A DNA stretch of 64,000 nucleotides from Flammeovirga sp. EKP202 (GCF_014534745.1 NZ_JACVVP010000019.1:1-64000); one strand, 5' to 3'. Positions 1 through 7,886 are shown, counted from the first letter of the stretch. The notes: generated by a model not told the origin, from the sequence alone. Numbers and translations are program-made.

Positions 1-64
1 CACTTAATTGAATATGATCTCTTTTCATCTCTTTAAATTTAAGATCTTCAATTTACTAAAATTT

Positions 65-77
65 AGTTTACAGTGTA
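65..77. repeat. Left arm of a 13-bp inverted repeat (partner 1845-1857)
   Basis: AGTTTACAGTGTA reads in the opposite orientation at 1845-1857. The two arms bracket the monooxygenase-like gene, the AraC fragment and the first AraC gene. A close variant (TACATTGTAAAC) recurs as an inverted pair at 2428-2528. In AT-rich DNA a 13-bp match could be chance, so mobility is not claimed. Confidence 0.35.
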
Positions 78-99
78 CTAATTGACTAGATCAGTAATT

Positions 100-441
100 T
101 TATGAAAGTTTTAGCTGACTGAACTGATGGAAACTATCGTATTTACTTTCCTTCATTTCTACTTCTAATAACTTTGAAAGATCTTCATTCTGTTGTGCTC
201 TAACTGGACTTTTTAACCATTGCTCAAAATCTTCTTCTGAATGCCATCCACACATTACAATAAACTTACTATCATCCTCAGAAGAAAGCATCAGTTCACC
301 ATATTGAAAGCCGTCTATTGTAGCGGCACATTCTTCTATTGCTCTTCTTTGTGTATGGTAGTCGGCACCTTCTTTGGCTGTTCCATTTAATACTTTTACT
401 TCTAGTTTCGACCAGAAATTGATTGACTTTTCGTTGATCAT
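100..441 (-). CDS. Antibiotic-biosynthesis-monooxygenase-like (ABM fold) small protein
   Basis: A 113-residue soluble protein with no signal peptide. The start is placed at the ATG at 441 (MINEKSINFW) rather than 16 codons upstream, because the longer N-terminus is unlike a protein start. Size and layout resemble ABM/dimeric alpha-beta barrel proteins: a strand near residues 10-18, a helix with HTQRRAIEECAA, then strands reading GFQYGELM and KFIVMCGWHSEEDFEQWL. The W-x-S-x-E-D-F-x-x-W-L stretch is the most typical ABM signature. Family members include heme-degrading and quinone-modifying oxygenases and many of unknown role, so no substrate can be given. It stands alone, divergent from the AraC-like sequences that follow. 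Confidence 0.55.
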   Translation of the reverse strand: MINEKSINFWSKLEVKVLNGTAKEGADYHTQRRAIEECAATIDGFQYGELMLSSEDDSKFIVMCGWHSEEDFEQWLKSPVRAQQNEDLSKLLEVEMKESKYDSFHQFSQLKLS

Positions 442-640
442 AATTCTTTTGTTTATTGAATAACAAGACAAAAGTAAAGGCTGTCGCAAAAAATGATTGG
501 CATAGTTTGATTTAATATTTACATCATTTGGGCATTCTATTCGATCACTTATTAATAGTATTCTTTGACAAACTAGCTCTTAATTCATTAGATTAGTACA
601 TTATAAAAATTAGGATTAATATTAACCTCAAAGCTCAGTA

Positions 641-817
641 TCTGTTCAAATGCTAGAGGAAGCATACCGACAAATACTTTATACGAATAAAAGTTTGATG
701 GAAACCTCTATGGACTTAAACTTCAGTCACGTGGGACATCTAAGCCAATCTTTTATAAATCACTTTGGCTATGCTCCATCTACTTTGAAAGGGAAGAATA
801 TCGATTACTTTAATTAA
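641..817 (+). pseudogene. C-terminal remnant of an AraC-family regulator
   Basis: In one frame this encodes about 50 residues that match, nearly residue for residue, the C-terminal helix-turn-helix of the intact AraC gene just downstream: EEAYRQILYTNKSLMETSM, then NFSHVGHLSQSFINHFGYAP, ending KGKNIDYFN and TAA at 815-817. The N-terminal sensing domain and the first HTH are missing. Upstream of about 641 the similarity stops. An ATG at 650 could start a 55-residue peptide, but a lone half of the DNA-binding domain is unlikely to work. It looks like the relic of a tandem duplication followed by deletion. Confidence 0.8.
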
Positions 818-845
818 CTAGAGATCTGACTTATTGAATAGTAAT

Positions 846-1829
846 ATGAAAGAGAAAGAACCATTTATCGTCAATTCTATAGGAGAACATCCTCATGAAA
901 GATTTCAAAATTTTGCGGATACATTAGGGGGAAATTGGGATGGAGAAGAACTCACTATCCATACGGATTGGTGTAAGTCAAAAATCAATTCTTTTGAGTT
1001 CTTAAATAATTTAATTGTAGGTGTTTTCGAGTTAGAATCAGATCGCCCTATTATTTTCAAACAAACTGCACTGACGGATGAACATTATATCACTGTAAGG
1101 CTGGGTATAGGTGTGACTTATAAGAGAGATGGTTCAGTTAAGAAATTTAATAATGCGGGTATTTTAATCAATTCCAGCCAAATGCATGATATTGAATTTC
1201 CTCATGGACAATTCACTCAATGGGTATACATTCGGTTTTCGCTTTCCTTTTTCCAACAATTTGCTGGAGACAAAAAGAACAAACTAATTGAGCTTTTTGA
1301 AAATGATACGCCTTGGATAAACTACTATTCTCTTAATGCAGAAATAGAAAGCAGAGTAAGAGCAATCATTAAAAACGTGGATAAGGATAAAAGAAAACAC
1401 ACTTTCTTTTTTACAAAAGCGATTGAAATCATTCAGCTTTTAAAAGACAAAATTGAAGACGACTCTGAAAAGCATAAGAAAAATATTCATCCTGAAGATT
1501 TAAAGGTAATGATTGATTTAAGAGAAAATCATTTAGCCGACTTTACCGAAATCCCTAACCTTACGGAACTGAGTGAAAAATACGGCATGAGTGTTTCTAA
1601 ACTAAATCGCACTTTCAAATCAGTATTCGGTAAGCCTATCGTTCAGTTTTATAATCAGCAAAAAATCGAAGAAGCACATCGACAAATTATTTACACCAAT
1701 AAGAGTTTGACCGAGATCTCCATGGACTTAAACTTCAGTCATGTGGGACATCTGAGCCAAACCTTTAAAAATCATTTTGGCTATGCTCCTTCTGCTTTGA
1801 AAGGAAAGAATATTGATTATTTTAGTTAG
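846..1829 (+). CDS. AraC-family transcriptional regulator (paralog 1)
   Basis: A 327-residue regulator. The C-terminal ~100 residues hold two helix-turn-helix motifs: LSEKYGMSVSKLNRTFKSVF and LTEISMDLNFSHVGHLSQTF, the second followed by the family's F-G-Y-A-P-S. The N-terminal ~210 residues are a sensing domain shared only with the paralog at 6918-7886 (HPHE...NWDG, INSFEF, PHGQFTQWVYIRF). The start is set at ATG 846 because MKEKEPFIVNS aligns with the paralog's start; a TTG at 834 is possible. It lies 28 bp after the AraC fragment. It may control the neighbouring amidase/porin genes, which is an inference from proximity and paralogy. Confidence 0.88.
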   Translation: MKEKEPFIVNSIGEHPHERFQNFADTLGGNWDGEELTIHTDWCKSKINSFEFLNNLIVGVFELESDRPIIFKQTALTDEHYITVRLGIGVTYKRDGSVKKFNNAGILINSSQMHDIEFPHGQFTQWVYIRFSLSFFQQFAGDKKNKLIELFENDTPWINYYSLNAEIESRVRAIIKNVDKDKRKHTFFFTKAIEIIQLLKDKIEDDSEKHKKNIHPEDLKVMIDLRENHLADFTEIPNLTELSEKYGMSVSKLNRTFKSVFGKPIVQFYNQQKIEEAHRQIIYTNKSLTEISMDLNFSHVGHLSQTFKNHFGYAPSALKGKNIDYFS

Positions 1830-1844
1830 ATCAAAACGAAGTAC

Positions 1845-1857
1845 TACACTGTAAACT
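1845..1857. repeat. Right arm of the 13-bp inverted repeat (partner 65-77)
   Basis: TACACTGTAAACT is the reverse complement of 65-77. It lies 15 bp after the AraC stop codon. Confidence 0.35.
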
Positions 1858-1926
1858 GAGTTTCCATTAACTTCCAATTAATCGTTTATCAAGCATTTAT
1901 AGGATCTACTTTCAAGCTTCCTTCTT

Positions 1927-2047
1927 CTTCATTTTTGTCTTAACACAAAAACGAAGCAAAAAAGTCAAGGCTTAGAAGTCAAAAGCTAAATTCCATTCCT
2001 TTCGCCTAAATGATTTTAAACTCGCTTTGCTCGAACAAGAAAATCAT
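1927..2047. repeat. Intergenic hairpin-rich element, probably dispersed
   Basis: This noncoding stretch holds two clear hairpins. At 1927-1956, CTTC and TTTTTGT pair with ACAAAAA and GAAG across a short loop. At 2010-2047, ATGATTTT pairs with AAAATCAT and encloses CTCGCTTTGCTCG. The GAAGCAAAAAAGTCAAGG wording is of a kind I associate with common intergenic repeats in Bacteroidota genomes; that is from memory and needs a genome-wide search. A short open frame across 2010-2252 is a by-product of this repeat and the adjacent gene remnant. Confidence 0.5.
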
Positions 2048-2138
2048 TTTTAACGGCTCAATTCATGTAATTCTTAACGCTTTTCCCTTCAAGGCCGGGG
2101 AAGCACTACCAAACGAATTAGGTAGAAAACCAATAGAT

Positions 2139-2261
2139 TTATTTTTCATAAAGCTCAATCGGCAATTCATCCGGATCATCAAAGAAGCAAAACTTTTTGC
2201 TGGTATGCGGATCAACCATAATCTCTCCTACGGGTACTTTATTTTCCTTTAGAAATTTGGA
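2139..2261 (-). pseudogene. C-terminal fragment of a glyoxalase/bleomycin-resistance (VOC) protein
   Basis: The minus strand encodes about 40 residues that read like the last strand of a VOC-superfamily protein: FLKENKVPVGEIMVDPHT, then KKFCFFDDPDELPIELYEK and TAA at 2141-2139. The F-x-D-D-P-D-x-x-P-I-E-L-Y-E ending is the family's hallmark, and its second glutamate is the usual metal ligand. A stop codon (2264-2262) lies directly upstream in frame, and no Met or rest of the domain is found. This is a gene remnant, and it shows that 1.9-2.5 kb has undergone deletions. Confidence 0.7.
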
Positions 2262-2303
2262 TTAACCATAAGAGAAGTCATGGACTTGTGATACGAACTC
2301 CAA

Positions 2304-2528
2304 CAACACTAAAGTGTTGCCTACGTTACCAACCTTTAAAACTTTAGTCTTGATGAGTTTGGTTTACCACCTGCCCATAATTTTAACTATGGTGCAAGAA
2401 AGACTGGGTTACTTTAGTCATAATGCAAAATACATTGTAAACTTTGTTTTCGTTGATTCTTTTAATGTTAGAAATAAGGAGATTTCTAAACACTATCAAT
2501 ATTCGAAAACTTCGTTTACAATGTATTT
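2304..2528. repeat. REP-like palindromes, including a long inverted repeat
   Basis: Three structures are packed here. CAACACT-AA-AGTGTTG lies at 2304-2319. CCATA pairs with TATGG at 2375-2392. A longer inverted repeat has AAATACATTGTAAAC at 2428-2442 matched perfectly by 2514-2528; the match continues with three mismatches to 25 bp, ending in TTTTCG/CGAAAA, around a ~50-bp centre. No coding sequence is supported. The layout resembles REP or MITE-like intergenic elements, but no other full copy is visible in this window. Confidence 0.45.
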
Positions 2529-2542
2529 ATTGATCATTGATC

Positions 2543-3667
2543 CTAGTTGTTCGGCAGGGTTACAGACTGAGCTGTAAATCCTGTACTTACTGGAATGGTT
2601 ACTATTTTATCATTATCTAAATCCACATCATTTAAATCTATATACTGGACAGTGGGATTCGCAAATGTCTTGAAATATAGCCTGCGATTTCGCAAGTCTG
2701 AAATGCTTGTCCACTGCGTATACTGAGGGTAAGTATCTCCATTTACGTGACGATAAGATTTGTAACCATATGGGATATCAAAATTATGAAGGATGTTTAA
2801 TACTCTCTGTACACCTGTCTCTGCGTCATCAAATGGCAGTGCAGTTTGGCTAAAGATGGCTGCACGCACAAAACGATTTTGAGAGGTCATCGCTCCAGGT
2901 AAATCTGCCTTACTTCCAATATCTAGACCGGTAGGTCCTTCCGTTTCTTGAACGAGCTCAAAGGGTGGGACTTGATTAATCGGAAGACTTGTAAACTGTG
3001 TAAGGTTCTCTTGATGCCATTGAAAATCTGGTGCGTTTGTAAGTGTACCGAGTGGGTTATCAAATATGTTTAGTTCTCCATTGAGATATTGAACAACAAT
3101 TGAAGCCCCTGTTTCATCATTAAATGCATAATGAACTTTTGGCTCAATGCCCCAACCCATTTCATCTGGAACGGACACACCTTCCACTACATTGATTTTT
3201 GGCAAAAGACGTTTCACATCTTCAACCGTTCTTGCTTTTGACAGAATATAAGTAATCACCTGCCAACCAGAAATAGTTTTGTCATAATTTTCAGGATCAG
3301 CTTTCTGCCACTTTGCTTTAGGGTATGGATCAAAAAAGAATCCTCCACCTTGTAAACCAGCCTCATTTATACCTTCTACTGCGGCCCCAGGCATTGCAGT
3401 AGGCACGGCAGTTACAAAACCAAGATCTACATTCCATTTCATACCGTTTTCACCATCAGGTGTATTGCCGGTATATGTATGACCCCTTGGAACGACAATA
3501 AGACTGAACGGAAGCATTTCTCCACCGAATTCCATTGTACGCCCAAATATTGGCGAACCGTCTTTAGACATAAGTCGAATTCCGGTGCAAGCGTCAGCTA
3601 CTCTTATTGTGGTTATCATTAAAAGCGATGTAAACAAGTATGTGAAAATTTTATTTTGTCGATTCAT
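2543..3667 (-). CDS. Secreted choloylglycine hydrolase-family (linear amide C-N) hydrolase
   Basis: A 374-residue Ntn hydrolase of the family that includes bile salt hydrolases, penicillin V acylases and some acyl-homoserine-lactone acylases. Residues 1-26 are a signal peptide ending A-D-A. Cleavage exposes Cys27, the expected N-terminal nucleophile (ACTGIRL). Family motifs follow: GRTMEFG (Arg, with Glu where many members have Asp), AAVEGINEAGLQGG, NPLGTLTNAPDFQWH (the oxyanion-hole Asn), and SQNRFVRA. Substrate cannot be read from sequence. It is the last gene of the porin/hydrolase/amidase group; a 21-bp-period repeat lies 112-144 bp upstream of its start. It lacks a lipobox, so it is probably periplasmic or secreted. 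Confidence 0.88.
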   Translation of the reverse strand: MNRQNKIFTYLFTSLLMITTIRVADACTGIRLMSKDGSPIFGRTMEFGGEMLPFSLIVVPRGHTYTGNTPDGENGMKWNVDLGFVTAVPTAMPGAAVEGINEAGLQGGGFFFDPYPKAKWQKADPENYDKTISGWQVITYILSKARTVEDVKRLLPKINVVEGVSVPDEMGWGIEPKVHYAFNDETGASIVVQYLNGELNIFDNPLGTLTNAPDFQWHQENLTQFTSLPINQVPPFELVQETEGPTGLDIGSKADLPGAMTSQNRFVRAAIFSQTALPFDDAETGVQRVLNILHNFDIPYGYKSYRHVNGDTYPQYTQWTSISDLRNRRLYFKTFANPTVQYIDLNDVDLDNDKIVTIPVSTGFTAQSVTLPNN

Positions 3668-3698
3668 TATTCTGTATTTTTTAATTAATACTGGTTAT

Positions 3699-3726
3699 TT
3701 ATTTGATCGTTTTCTTCTTAAGGAAT
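3699..3726. repeat. 28-bp copy of the porin 3' end (partner 5421-5449)
   Basis: TTATTTGATCGTTTTCTTCT (and on to AAGGAAT) in the amidase leader matches the sequence overlapping and following the porin stop codon, with one substitution and one indel. It may be a scar from local rearrangement or a shared mRNA element. Confidence 0.45.
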
Positions 3727-3778
3727 CATTTCCTTAATAGCTTATTAAACAAAGATCTAGGTTTTTAAAAGGAATGAA

Positions 3779-3811
3779 TTACAAGATAAAGGCTGCTGTA
3801 TACAAGGAATC
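3779..3811 (-). promoter_or_regulatory. Candidate AraC operator upstream of the Ntn amidase
   Basis: TACAAGAT at 3780 and TACAAGGA at 3801 form a direct repeat with a 21-bp period, the same core and period as the perfect pair at 6869-6901. It ends 112 bp before the amidase start, against 121 bp at the porin. Tandem half-sites two helical turns apart are the usual layout of AraC operators. This copy is degenerate outside TACAAG. Confidence 0.5.
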
Positions 3812-3915
3812 GGCTAAAACATTTTCACTAAAAACCAGAAAACAAAAAAGCCCATCAGAATTAGTGCAATGACCAACTCTAATGAGCTTTTTAAAACTAT
3901 TTTATTCTATCATTC

Positions 3916-5316
3916 TTATTTTCCTGCTACTTTTTTGGCTACTGCACGCATAAAACCAGGGTTTCTGTCTGATCTTTCATTGGGTGTATTTGAGAATACA
4001 AAAGCTACGAAATCTCTGTCTGCATCCACATAAATACCTTGGTGCATATTACCGTGTTTGAACATGGCTCCATCTGCCCAAACGTGATCCCATTGTGCTG
4101 AATTACGTTCTGCTTTTTCACCTGTCCATTCTAAACTGTAGGCTTCTTCTTCACAACCTACATAAGCTTTAGGATCACCTAATGTTCTAATTCTGTTTAA
4201 GATTTCAGGAGTGATCACTCTTTCATCAGACACTACATTCCAGCTAGGAGTATACATCATCGCATATTTAAGAGCATCTTCAATTGTAGTGTTTACAAGG
4301 CCACCACCTACTGCGTGGTAATCAGAAGCTAAACCTACCATAAATTGGTTATCTACTCCTACATTAGACCATATTTTCTCATTAAAAACATCTTTAAATG
4401 CTTTATCTGTAACATTTTCAATCGCAAGTACTAACGCTTGTGTAATAGCTGTAGAATATCTAAATCTATCACCAGGATTTTCTCCTTCAATAGGTTGTAC
4501 TTCTCTCATTACTTCAATCCAATCTTTACCTTTTCCATCAAATAAAGACGCAAAGTATTGTTCAATCCAGCTATTCGGGTCAGAGAAAGCGGCTGTTGTT
4601 TCTTCAAGATTAAGCCCTGAAGCCATGTTTAAGGCATTTTTTACAGAAACTTTATCCCATGCAGTCCCTCTTAATTCTTGTGCATAAAAAGTGATTGGTT
4701 TTTCTAAATCCAATTTACCTTCACTTTCCAACAATAGACAGATTGTACCGACTGTCGTTTTAGAAGCCGACATCCATACATGAAAATCAGTAGATTTCAT
4801 ACCAGGATAAGCTTCAAAAATCACTTTTCCTTTGTGTGCCATGATGATCCCCTGCACTCTGTTATAGTCATCGTTAAGGTAATCATTTAAAGTTGGCGTT
4901 TCAGTTCCATCTTCTTGTGTAAAAGTAAGATTTCCTAAGTCCGAGTTGATCTCTCTTTCTAACTGACGTCTTTCGTGTGTAGGCATTGCAATATCTACAT
5001 TGACAAACTCAGGAAGGTTAAGGTTGATATATACGGATTGATCACCTGCTCCTTGCCAGTTAGGTGTATAAAAGTTTCGGTGAGTTTCCTTGACAAATTC
5101 TAGAGGGAAACCGTCTTTCACTTTTGACATTGGAGAAGTCAACTCTGTTATCTTACTAACATATTTATCTGACTTTGGTACTGTTACAACATTTTCATCT
5201 TGAGCTGTTGAAGTAGTACAACTTGTATTGAACATCATACTAATAGGTAATAAAACGGATGAAAGTTTGATAATTTGTTTTCTAGCTGATGAGAAACTGT
5301 TTTTATGATTTTTCAT
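3916..5316 (-). CDS. Beta-lactamase-fold serine hydrolase (class C/esterase type), lipoprotein or exported
   Basis: A 466-residue exported serine hydrolase. A basic, hydrophobic N-terminus leads to FNTSC, with Cys33 a likely lipobox cysteine. The active-site S-x-x-K is Ser183-A-S-Lys186 (WMSASKTT), preceded by HKGKVIFEAYPG. The second motif is Tyr287-S-T (RFRYSTAIT), and a KHG triad stands in for the usual KTG. This pattern fits DD-peptidase, esterase or amide hydrolase relatives of AmpC; antibiotic resistance is not implied. The gene lies 124 bp after the porin and 248 bp before the amidase, with no separate operator repeat, so it probably shares the porin transcript. Substrate unknown. Confidence 0.85.
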   Translation of the reverse strand: MKNHKNSFSSARKQIIKLSSVLLPISMMFNTSCTTSTAQDENVVTVPKSDKYVSKITELTSPMSKVKDGFPLEFVKETHRNFYTPNWQGAGDQSVYINLNLPEFVNVDIAMPTHERRQLEREINSDLGNLTFTQEDGTETPTLNDYLNDDYNRVQGIIMAHKGKVIFEAYPGMKSTDFHVWMSASKTTVGTICLLLESEGKLDLEKPITFYAQELRGTAWDKVSVKNALNMASGLNLEETTAAFSDPNSWIEQYFASLFDGKGKDWIEVMREVQPIEGENPGDRFRYSTAITQALVLAIENVTDKAFKDVFNEKIWSNVGVDNQFMVGLASDYHAVGGGLVNTTIEDALKYAMMYTPSWNVVSDERVITPEILNRIRTLGDPKAYVGCEEEAYSLEWTGEKAERNSAQWDHVWADGAMFKHGNMHQGIYVDADRDFVAFVFSNTPNERSDRNPGFMRAVAKKVAGK

Positions 5317-5420
5317 TTTTAATTAATAAGGTTGATAAAATGGGCGTATTGAACTATTAGGATCTATCCATGTGATGTGACTGAACGAGACCTAACTTTT
5401 TGATCAATACTTTATTTATC

Positions 5421-5449
5421 TTATTTGATTGTTTTCTTCTTTAAGGAAT
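5421..5449. repeat. Partner of the 28-bp repeat in the amidase leader
   Basis: Covers the last codons, stop and first downstream bases of the porin gene, and matches 3699-3726. Confidence 0.45.
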
Positions 5450-6748
5450 TCTGAATCGAGCCATAAATTGCATACGATTCGCTTGACCAATTCTGCCATC
5501 TCTTACTTCATGTAAACCATGGATGTATTCAACACCAAAAGAAACATTATCATAAGGCAACCAAACTAAGTTGGCGTGGAAAGTACCTCCACTTTGCGTG
5601 GTTTCATCTGACTGTGCGTCAATTGTATTTAAAGAGGCATAATAGGCGGCTACTGTTGAGTTCAAGCTTTTTGTCCAGTAGTGATTATATCCAATATAGG
5701 CTTGGTGAGCATTCAATAACTCCAATTGATTATCTGAGATTACACCATCACTAGGTGAGAACTCCAAGAATAAAATTCTGTGTCCAACACCTTTACCGGT
5801 CGAGGCTCCAAACATCAATGAATTTCTATGTTTTTGGTCCAATACAAAACGACCTGTTAGGTTAAGTCCGTAGCCATACGCTTTTTTAGTTGGGCCTGTT
5901 TGTCCACCTTGCCAATGATGTTGAAACACATCAGCACCCAATTGCATATGAGAGTATTTGTTCATTTCCCACCTTACGTTACCAGCAAAAGTAGGCATCG
6001 TTGATCGTGCTACACCTTCCAATTCATAAGGGTTGTCGATTGAGCTTTTAGGACCTTCCATACCTACAGTATAGCTTAGGTTCTTCGTGATTTTGTCGGT
6101 CCATCGAATTTGGATCACACGGTCACCATAAGTACCGTCACCACCACCGAAGTCAATTATACCGGGTAATGCACTTAAATCAGCATTAATAGACCAAGTT
6201 TGACCTGCTAAGATATTTCCAAATACACCATAGGCGTGACGTAAACGAGGTTGACGGAATAAAGCCGGATTATCTTCGAAGAAATCCATTTCAATAAAAA
6301 TTTGTAATGGCATTTCTTTACCAGATCTTGTTCCTTTAACAACAGTTCTAAAGTCAACATTGAAACGTGTTTCTTTTGCATGGAATGTAGACTGTCCTTT
6401 CAGATAAGAATCTGGGGTACCTGGAATTGGAATGGTGGCACTTTCGAATTCATAAGCAGAACCGATGTAATTGAAGTCTTGGATATAATCCATCTTCACA
6501 TAACCACCGAATTTAATTCTTGATTTGGAACCAAAAATTGGAATGGAATTAGGGAATGCATCATCAATAAGTTCTTGACCTACCAATTGTTTGGCATTCA
6601 TTTGTAAAGGGTTGATCGCCCCTTTAACACCAACTAAATTTTCTTTATTTTCTTGAGCAAATGACTGAAAAGAAAGTAAACAGCAATTAATAATCACAAA
6701 GTAAAGACTAATTCGCCTCCACTTATTTAATGTAGAAATCTTGTTCAT
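5441..6748 (-). CDS. DcaP-type outer membrane porin
   Basis: Mature parts resemble the DcaP-like trimeric porins: an N-terminal periplasmic stretch, then a beta-barrel starting near SRIKFGGYVKMDYIQDF. Family landmarks include the alternating aromatic strands, HAYGVFGNILAGQTWS, and a C-terminal strand ending in a charged/aromatic pattern. The start is set at the internal ATG 6748 (MNKISTLNKWRR), which gives a normal signal peptide ending SFAQ; an upstream Met would add 14 non-signal residues. Related porins import small, often negatively charged solutes. A strong tandem repeat 121-153 bp upstream suggests AraC control. With the two hydrolases downstream, the porin probably admits their substrate. 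Confidence 0.85.
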   Translation of the reverse strand: MNKISTLNKWRRISLYFVIINCCLLSFQSFAQENKENLVGVKGAINPLQMNAKQLVGQELIDDAFPNSIPIFGSKSRIKFGGYVKMDYIQDFNYIGSAYEFESATIPIPGTPDSYLKGQSTFHAKETRFNVDFRTVVKGTRSGKEMPLQIFIEMDFFEDNPALFRQPRLRHAYGVFGNILAGQTWSINADLSALPGIIDFGGGDGTYGDRVIQIRWTDKITKNLSYTVGMEGPKSSIDNPYELEGVARSTMPTFAGNVRWEMNKYSHMQLGADVFQHHWQGGQTGPTKKAYGYGLNLTGRFVLDQKHRNSLMFGASTGKGVGHRILFLEFSPSDGVISDNQLELLNAHQAYIGYNHYWTKSLNSTVAAYYASLNTIDAQSDETTQSGGTFHANLVWLPYDNVSFGVEYIHGLHEVRDGRIGQANRMQFMARFRIP

Positions 6749-6868
6749 CTCGAAATTGAAATAGTTTGAAAATGATGTTTTTTGGATCAAAAAGAAACAA
6801 TGAATAAGTCTTCATTGATTTTAGTTTTTGATCACATTACAAATATCATTGACCATTTCTCGAATTAT

Positions 6869-6901
6869 TTACAAGATTTCTGCAAGTGGTTACAAGATTT
6901 C
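6869..6901 (-). promoter_or_regulatory. Candidate AraC operator upstream of the porin: perfect 12-bp direct repeat, 21-bp period
   Basis: TTACAAGATTTC occurs at 6869-6880 and again, perfectly, at 6890-6901. It lies between the end of the AraC gene and the porin. The 21-bp period puts both half-sites on one face of the helix, as AraC-type dimers need. A weaker copy with the same spacing lies at 3779-3811. Confidence 0.65.
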
Positions 6902-6917
6902 GTTATTCTCGTTTTAA

Positions 6918-7886
6918 CTATTGCAACGTCCCTCTAATAGAAGAAGGTGCATATCCAAATTGCTTTTTAAAAGTTCTACTCAAGTGCCCCACATGACTAT
7001 AACCAAGGTCATCTGCTATTTCTGTTAAGCTTTTGTCAGAGTATTTTACTTGTCTATATGTTTCTTCCGTTCTGTGTTGATTAAAGTATTGAAGAATGGG
7101 TTGTTGGTAAACGGCTTTGAAATTTCGATTTAGTTTTGAAATACTCATTCCTAATTCAAAACTCAGAGTATTTAAGTTAGGAGGGGTTGTGAAATCAGAA
7201 AGGATCTTATCTTTTAATAATACCATGCTACTGAAGTCATCAGGATGAATTTTGATATTGGATTTAGTCGTTTGTCCTTTTTCCATTTTCTCTTTAAAAG
7301 CCCCTAAAATATCCAATGCTCTCGATAAGAAGGAGTACTTCCTTTTCGTCTTGTTATGACTCGCTTTGACCAACTCATTGACATACCCTTCTATTTTAGG
7401 CGAAAGTGTAAAATAATGAAACCAATCTCCTTCTTCATTCAATAGATCCCTTAATTTAGAGTCTCCTCCTTCATCAAAATAATTAAATACTTCTAATGGG
7501 AAACGAATCGTAATCCATTGACAACTGATCTGAAAAGGGTATTCTATATTAAATAATTGATTGGCATTATAAAGAAATATACCGTCGTGATTAAATCTTC
7601 TATACTTATCTTTTTTTGAATAGGCACCCGAATAACCTATTCTCATCACTACAAAGTTCTCATCATCATTCGGAACATTAGAATAAATGATCTGTGTATT
7701 GCTGTTCATTTGTAAATGTCCGACAAACATTCCTCCCATATATTCAAAAGAGGTAATCTGTAGTTTCAAATCCTCATTATCAATCATCATTTCTGCTCCA
7801 TCCCAAGTCCCTTTAAAATCCTCTGCTATTCTTTTGTAACTATCGTGAGGATGATCTTCATTGGATACGATTGTGTATTTCTTCAT
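6918..7886 (-). CDS. AraC-family transcriptional regulator (paralog 2)
   Basis: A 322-residue paralog of the regulator at 846-1829, colinear over its whole length. The C-terminal HTH pair is LSFELGMSISKLNRNFKAVY and LTEIADDLGYSHVGHLSRTF, then FGYAPSS. The N-terminal ligand domain carries HPHDSYKRIAEDF, GTWDG and CQWITIRFPLEVF; it does not closely resemble the classical cupin arm I know from AraC. The gene lies directly upstream of the porin on the same strand, with the 21-bp-period operator in the 169-bp gap, so it is the best candidate activator of the porin and hydrolase genes. No autoregulatory repeat was seen upstream of it. Confidence 0.9.
   Translation of the reverse strand: MKKYTIVSNEDHPHDSYKRIAEDFKGTWDGAEMMIDNEDLKLQITSFEYMGGMFVGHLQMNSNTQIIYSNVPNDDENFVVMRIGYSGAYSKKDKYRRFNHDGIFLYNANQLFNIEYPFQISCQWITIRFPLEVFNYFDEGGDSKLRDLLNEEGDWFHYFTLSPKIEGYVNELVKASHNKTKRKYSFLSRALDILGAFKEKMEKGQTTKSNIKIHPDDFSSMVLLKDKILSDFTTPPNLNTLSFELGMSISKLNRNFKAVYQQPILQYFNQHRTEETYRQVKYSDKSLTEIADDLGYSHVGHLSRTFKKQFGYAPSSIRGTLQ

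Noticed and set aside
2010-2252. An 80-codon open frame on the plus strand
   Set aside because: It runs antisense through the VOC gene fragment and a hairpin repeat, has no recognisable start context and resembles no protein.
2314-2577. An 87-codon open frame on the plus strand
   Set aside because: It crosses the inverted repeat at 2428-2528 and overlaps the end of the amidase gene in the opposite direction; no protein features.
3540-3600. Glu in GRTMEFG of the Ntn amidase as a missing catalytic Asp
   Set aside because: To my recollection many proteins annotated as linear amide C-N hydrolases carry Glu here; not strong evidence of inactivity.
3916-5316. Reading the serine hydrolase as an antibiotic-resistance beta-lactamase
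   Set aside because: Only the general SxxK/YxT fold is present and KTG is replaced by KHG; many esterases and peptidases share it. No resistance context is seen.
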